64,000 nucleotides of DNA from Atherix ibis. Taxonomy: Eukaryota; Arthropoda; Insecta; Diptera; Athericidae. The stretch's first letter is position 1; each line of letters opens with the position of its first letter. A program made the translations under genes and the position numbers. The stretch is from NCBI GenBank assembly GCA_958298945.1, contig CATQJD010000111.1, positions 1,922,001 through 1,986,000 of the forward strand, written 5' to 3'. The notes beneath the pieces are model-generated. The model did not search any database and was not told the DNA's origin. It saw only the letters and a list, made by a program, of their open reading frames with translations. This document shows positions 63,036 to 64,000 of the stretch, piece after piece.

Positions 63036-64000
63036 TTCATATTCTTCGTCAACAAACTACTTCACATTCCTCCTAAACATACTACTTCATATTCCTCTTA
63101 AATATACTACTTTATATTCCTCTTAAATATACTACTTCATGTTCCTCTTAAATATAATACTTCACATTCCCCTTAAATATATTAATTCATATGCCTCTTA
63201 AATATACTACTTCATATTTCTCTTAAATATACTACTTCATATTCCTCTTAAATATGCTACTTCATATTCCTCTTAAACATACTACTTCATATTCTTCTTA
63301 AATATACTACTTCATATTATTCTTAAATATACTACTTCATATTCCTCTTAAATATACTACTTCATATTCCTCTTAAATATACTACTTTATATTCCTCTTA
63401 AATATATTACTTCATATTCCTCTTCAACATACTACTTCATATTCCTCTTAAACATACTACTTCATATTCCTCTTAAACATACTACTTCATATTCCTCTTA
63501 AATATACTACTTCATATTTCGTTTAAATATACTACTACATATTCCTCTTAAACATATAACTTCATATTCCTCTTAAACATAATACTTCATATTCCTCTTA
63601 AATATACTACTTCATATTCCTCTTAAACATACTACTTCATATTCCTCTTAAATATACAACTTCATATTCTTCTCAAATATACTACTTCATATTCCTCTTA
63701 AACATACTACTTCATATTCCTCTTAAACATACTACATCATATTTCTCCTAAACATACTACTTCATATTCCTCTTAAATACACTACTTCATATTCCTCTTA
63801 AATATACTACTTCATATTCCTCTTAAACATAATACTTCATATTCCTCTTAAACATACTACTTCATATTCCTCTTAAACATACTACTTCATATTCCTGTTA
63901 AACATACTACTTCATATTCCTCTTAAATACACTACTTCATATTCCTCTTAAACATACTACTTCATATTCATCTTAAATATACTACTTCATATTCCTCTAA
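63015..64000 (+). repeat. Delta HOR, last copy, cut by the window edge
   Basis: Follows the short form of 58,177-59,322: AAATATATTA at 63,175 and AAATATGCTA at 63,250 are only 75 bp apart. Its private changes include TTCACATTCCCC near 63,161 and CCTGTTAAAC near 63,895. It ends in mid-monomer at base 64,000, so the array continues beyond the window. Confidence 0.88.

Larger units (their letters stand above)
1..64000 (+). repeat. 25-bp tandem satellite array filling the window
   Basis: Seen: the sequence repeats every 25 bp from base 1 to base 64,000. Written from T1 of TTCAT, the monomer is TTCATATTCCTC (1-12) plus TTAAAYATACTAC (13-25), with Y18 = T or C. Tracking the register through all 29 irregular units gives about 2,561 complete units and a 15-bp partial at 63,986-64,000. 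All units have the same orientation. Most variation is substitution, mainly at positions 6-10 (TATTCC becoming AGTCC, TCAG, TTAG, TGCC or TTTC), 17-18 and 21-24 (ACTAC becoming ACAAC, ACCTC, ACTGC, ATTAC or AATAC). No coding frame exists: TAA at 14-16 stops each forward frame about every 75 bp, and the reverse strand carries TAG, TAA and TGA in each unit. No promoter, terminator, RNA gene or mobile element is visible, and there is no flanking DNA. Inference: eukaryotic heterochromatic satellite. The monomer is not one I can name. Confidence 0.98.

Noticed and set aside
1..64000. Protein-coding open reading frames
   Set aside because: The 25-bp period is not a multiple of 3, so a forward TAA (positions 14-16) enters each frame about every 75 bp, and the - strand has three stop-containing positions per unit. 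Loss of a TAA in variant units can only give short accidental frames. No frame carries non-repetitive protein sequence.
1..64000. CRISPR array
   Set aside because: Periodic direct repeats are present, but there are no spacers: adjacent 25-bp units abut directly and every unit is a variant of the same sequence. There is no cas gene and the scale (over 2,500 units) is wrong.
1..64000. Telomeric repeat
   Set aside because: The unit is 25 bp, AT-rich and lacks the G-run of known telomere repeats on either strand. Some yeasts have 25-bp-scale telomere repeats, but those arrays are hundreds of bases long rather than 64 kb, and they do not form HORs.
1..64000. Relationship to human satellite II/III (GGAAT/CATTC-derived)
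   Set aside because: Each unit contains ATTCC on the + strand, but there is no internal 5-bp grammar: the remaining 20 bases are not CATTC derivatives. The shared pentamer is expected by chance in AT-rich DNA.
53575..64000. CENP-B box in the TTTCGTTTAAA variant
   Set aside because: It shares the TTCG core and a following A, but the second essential half (CGGG) is absent, because the unit continues into ATATACTAC. No full CENP-B box motif was seen anywhere.
1..64000. TATA-box or promoter-like elements repeated in each unit
   Set aside because: AAATATAC and the reverse TATATTTAAG look TATA-like, but they are just the AT-rich monomer, occur thousands of times, and have no other promoter context or gene next to them.
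1..64000. tRNA, rRNA or structured ncRNA genes
   Set aside because: No non-repetitive stretch exists, the consensus lacks G on one strand so no stable stem of ordinary composition can form, and no A/B-box or rRNA sequence is recognisable.
1..64000. Transposon termini or LTRs hidden in the array
   Set aside because: All long direct repeats found are made of whole 25-bp monomers in the same register. No target-site duplications, terminal inverted repeats or non-satellite interior were seen.
1..64000. Bacterial or phage origin
   Set aside because: A 64-kb gene-free, monotonic satellite with multi-level HORs is not known from bacterial or phage genomes and fits eukaryotic heterochromatin. A species cannot be named from the monomer.

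Overview
The whole 64-kb window is one uninterrupted, AT-rich tandem satellite array with a 25-bp monomer: TTCATATTCCTC followed directly by TTAAAYATACTAC. Position 18 (Y) is T in some units and C in others. Following the register by eye, I count about 2,561 full units plus a 15-bp partial unit at the right edge. All units point the same way. Only 29 irregular-length events were found (23-, 24-, 26-, 27-, 29- and 21-bp units, and one 38-bp fusion of two units), and most are copies of each other. I see no gene, RNA gene, transposon, CRISPR array or flanking unique DNA. The monomer puts a TAA stop in every forward frame about every 75 bp, and the reverse strand carries more stops, so no coding region can be supported. 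The array runs off both ends of the window.

This points to a eukaryotic chromosome (centromeric, pericentromeric, subtelomeric or knob-type heterochromatin), probably from a long-read assembly. I do not recognise the monomer and cannot name the organism.

Layout by higher-order repeat (HOR) domain. (1) 1-3,575: diverged copies of a 2.6-2.8 kb HOR, here called alpha. (2) 3,576-7,573: a 6-unit duplication, then four tandem copies of a 42/35-unit HOR (1,050, 875, 873 and 875 bp). (3) 7,549-9,949: a mosaic that includes a displaced 875-bp copy of domain 2. (4) 9,950-17,151: a nearly perfect 3,601-bp tandem duplication. (5) 17,152-24,100: further alpha copies. (6) 24,101-33,579: a nested HOR with a 500-bp doublet, 1.2-1.45 kb spacings and a 3,551-bp duplication. 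(7) 33,580-38,126: 1,624- and 1,924-bp offsets. (8) 38,127-39,500: older, diverged units. (9) 39,501-43,600: an exact 2 x 2,050-bp tandem duplication. (10) 43,601-44,350: a very homogeneous junction. (11) 44,351-53,413: HOR copies at offsets of 525, 1,600, 1,800 and 3,200 bp. (12) 53,414-64,000: a distinct family marked by a 21-bp monomer and a TTTCGTTTAAA variant.

The most unusual properties are at the sequence level. The consensus + strand has no G, so the - strand has no C. Every C is in a CHH context on one strand only, and the consensus has no CpG. The repeat keeps its length far more strictly than its base identity. The rare indels work as lineage tags showing how blocks of tens to hundreds of monomers were duplicated, moved and trimmed, always in whole-monomer steps.
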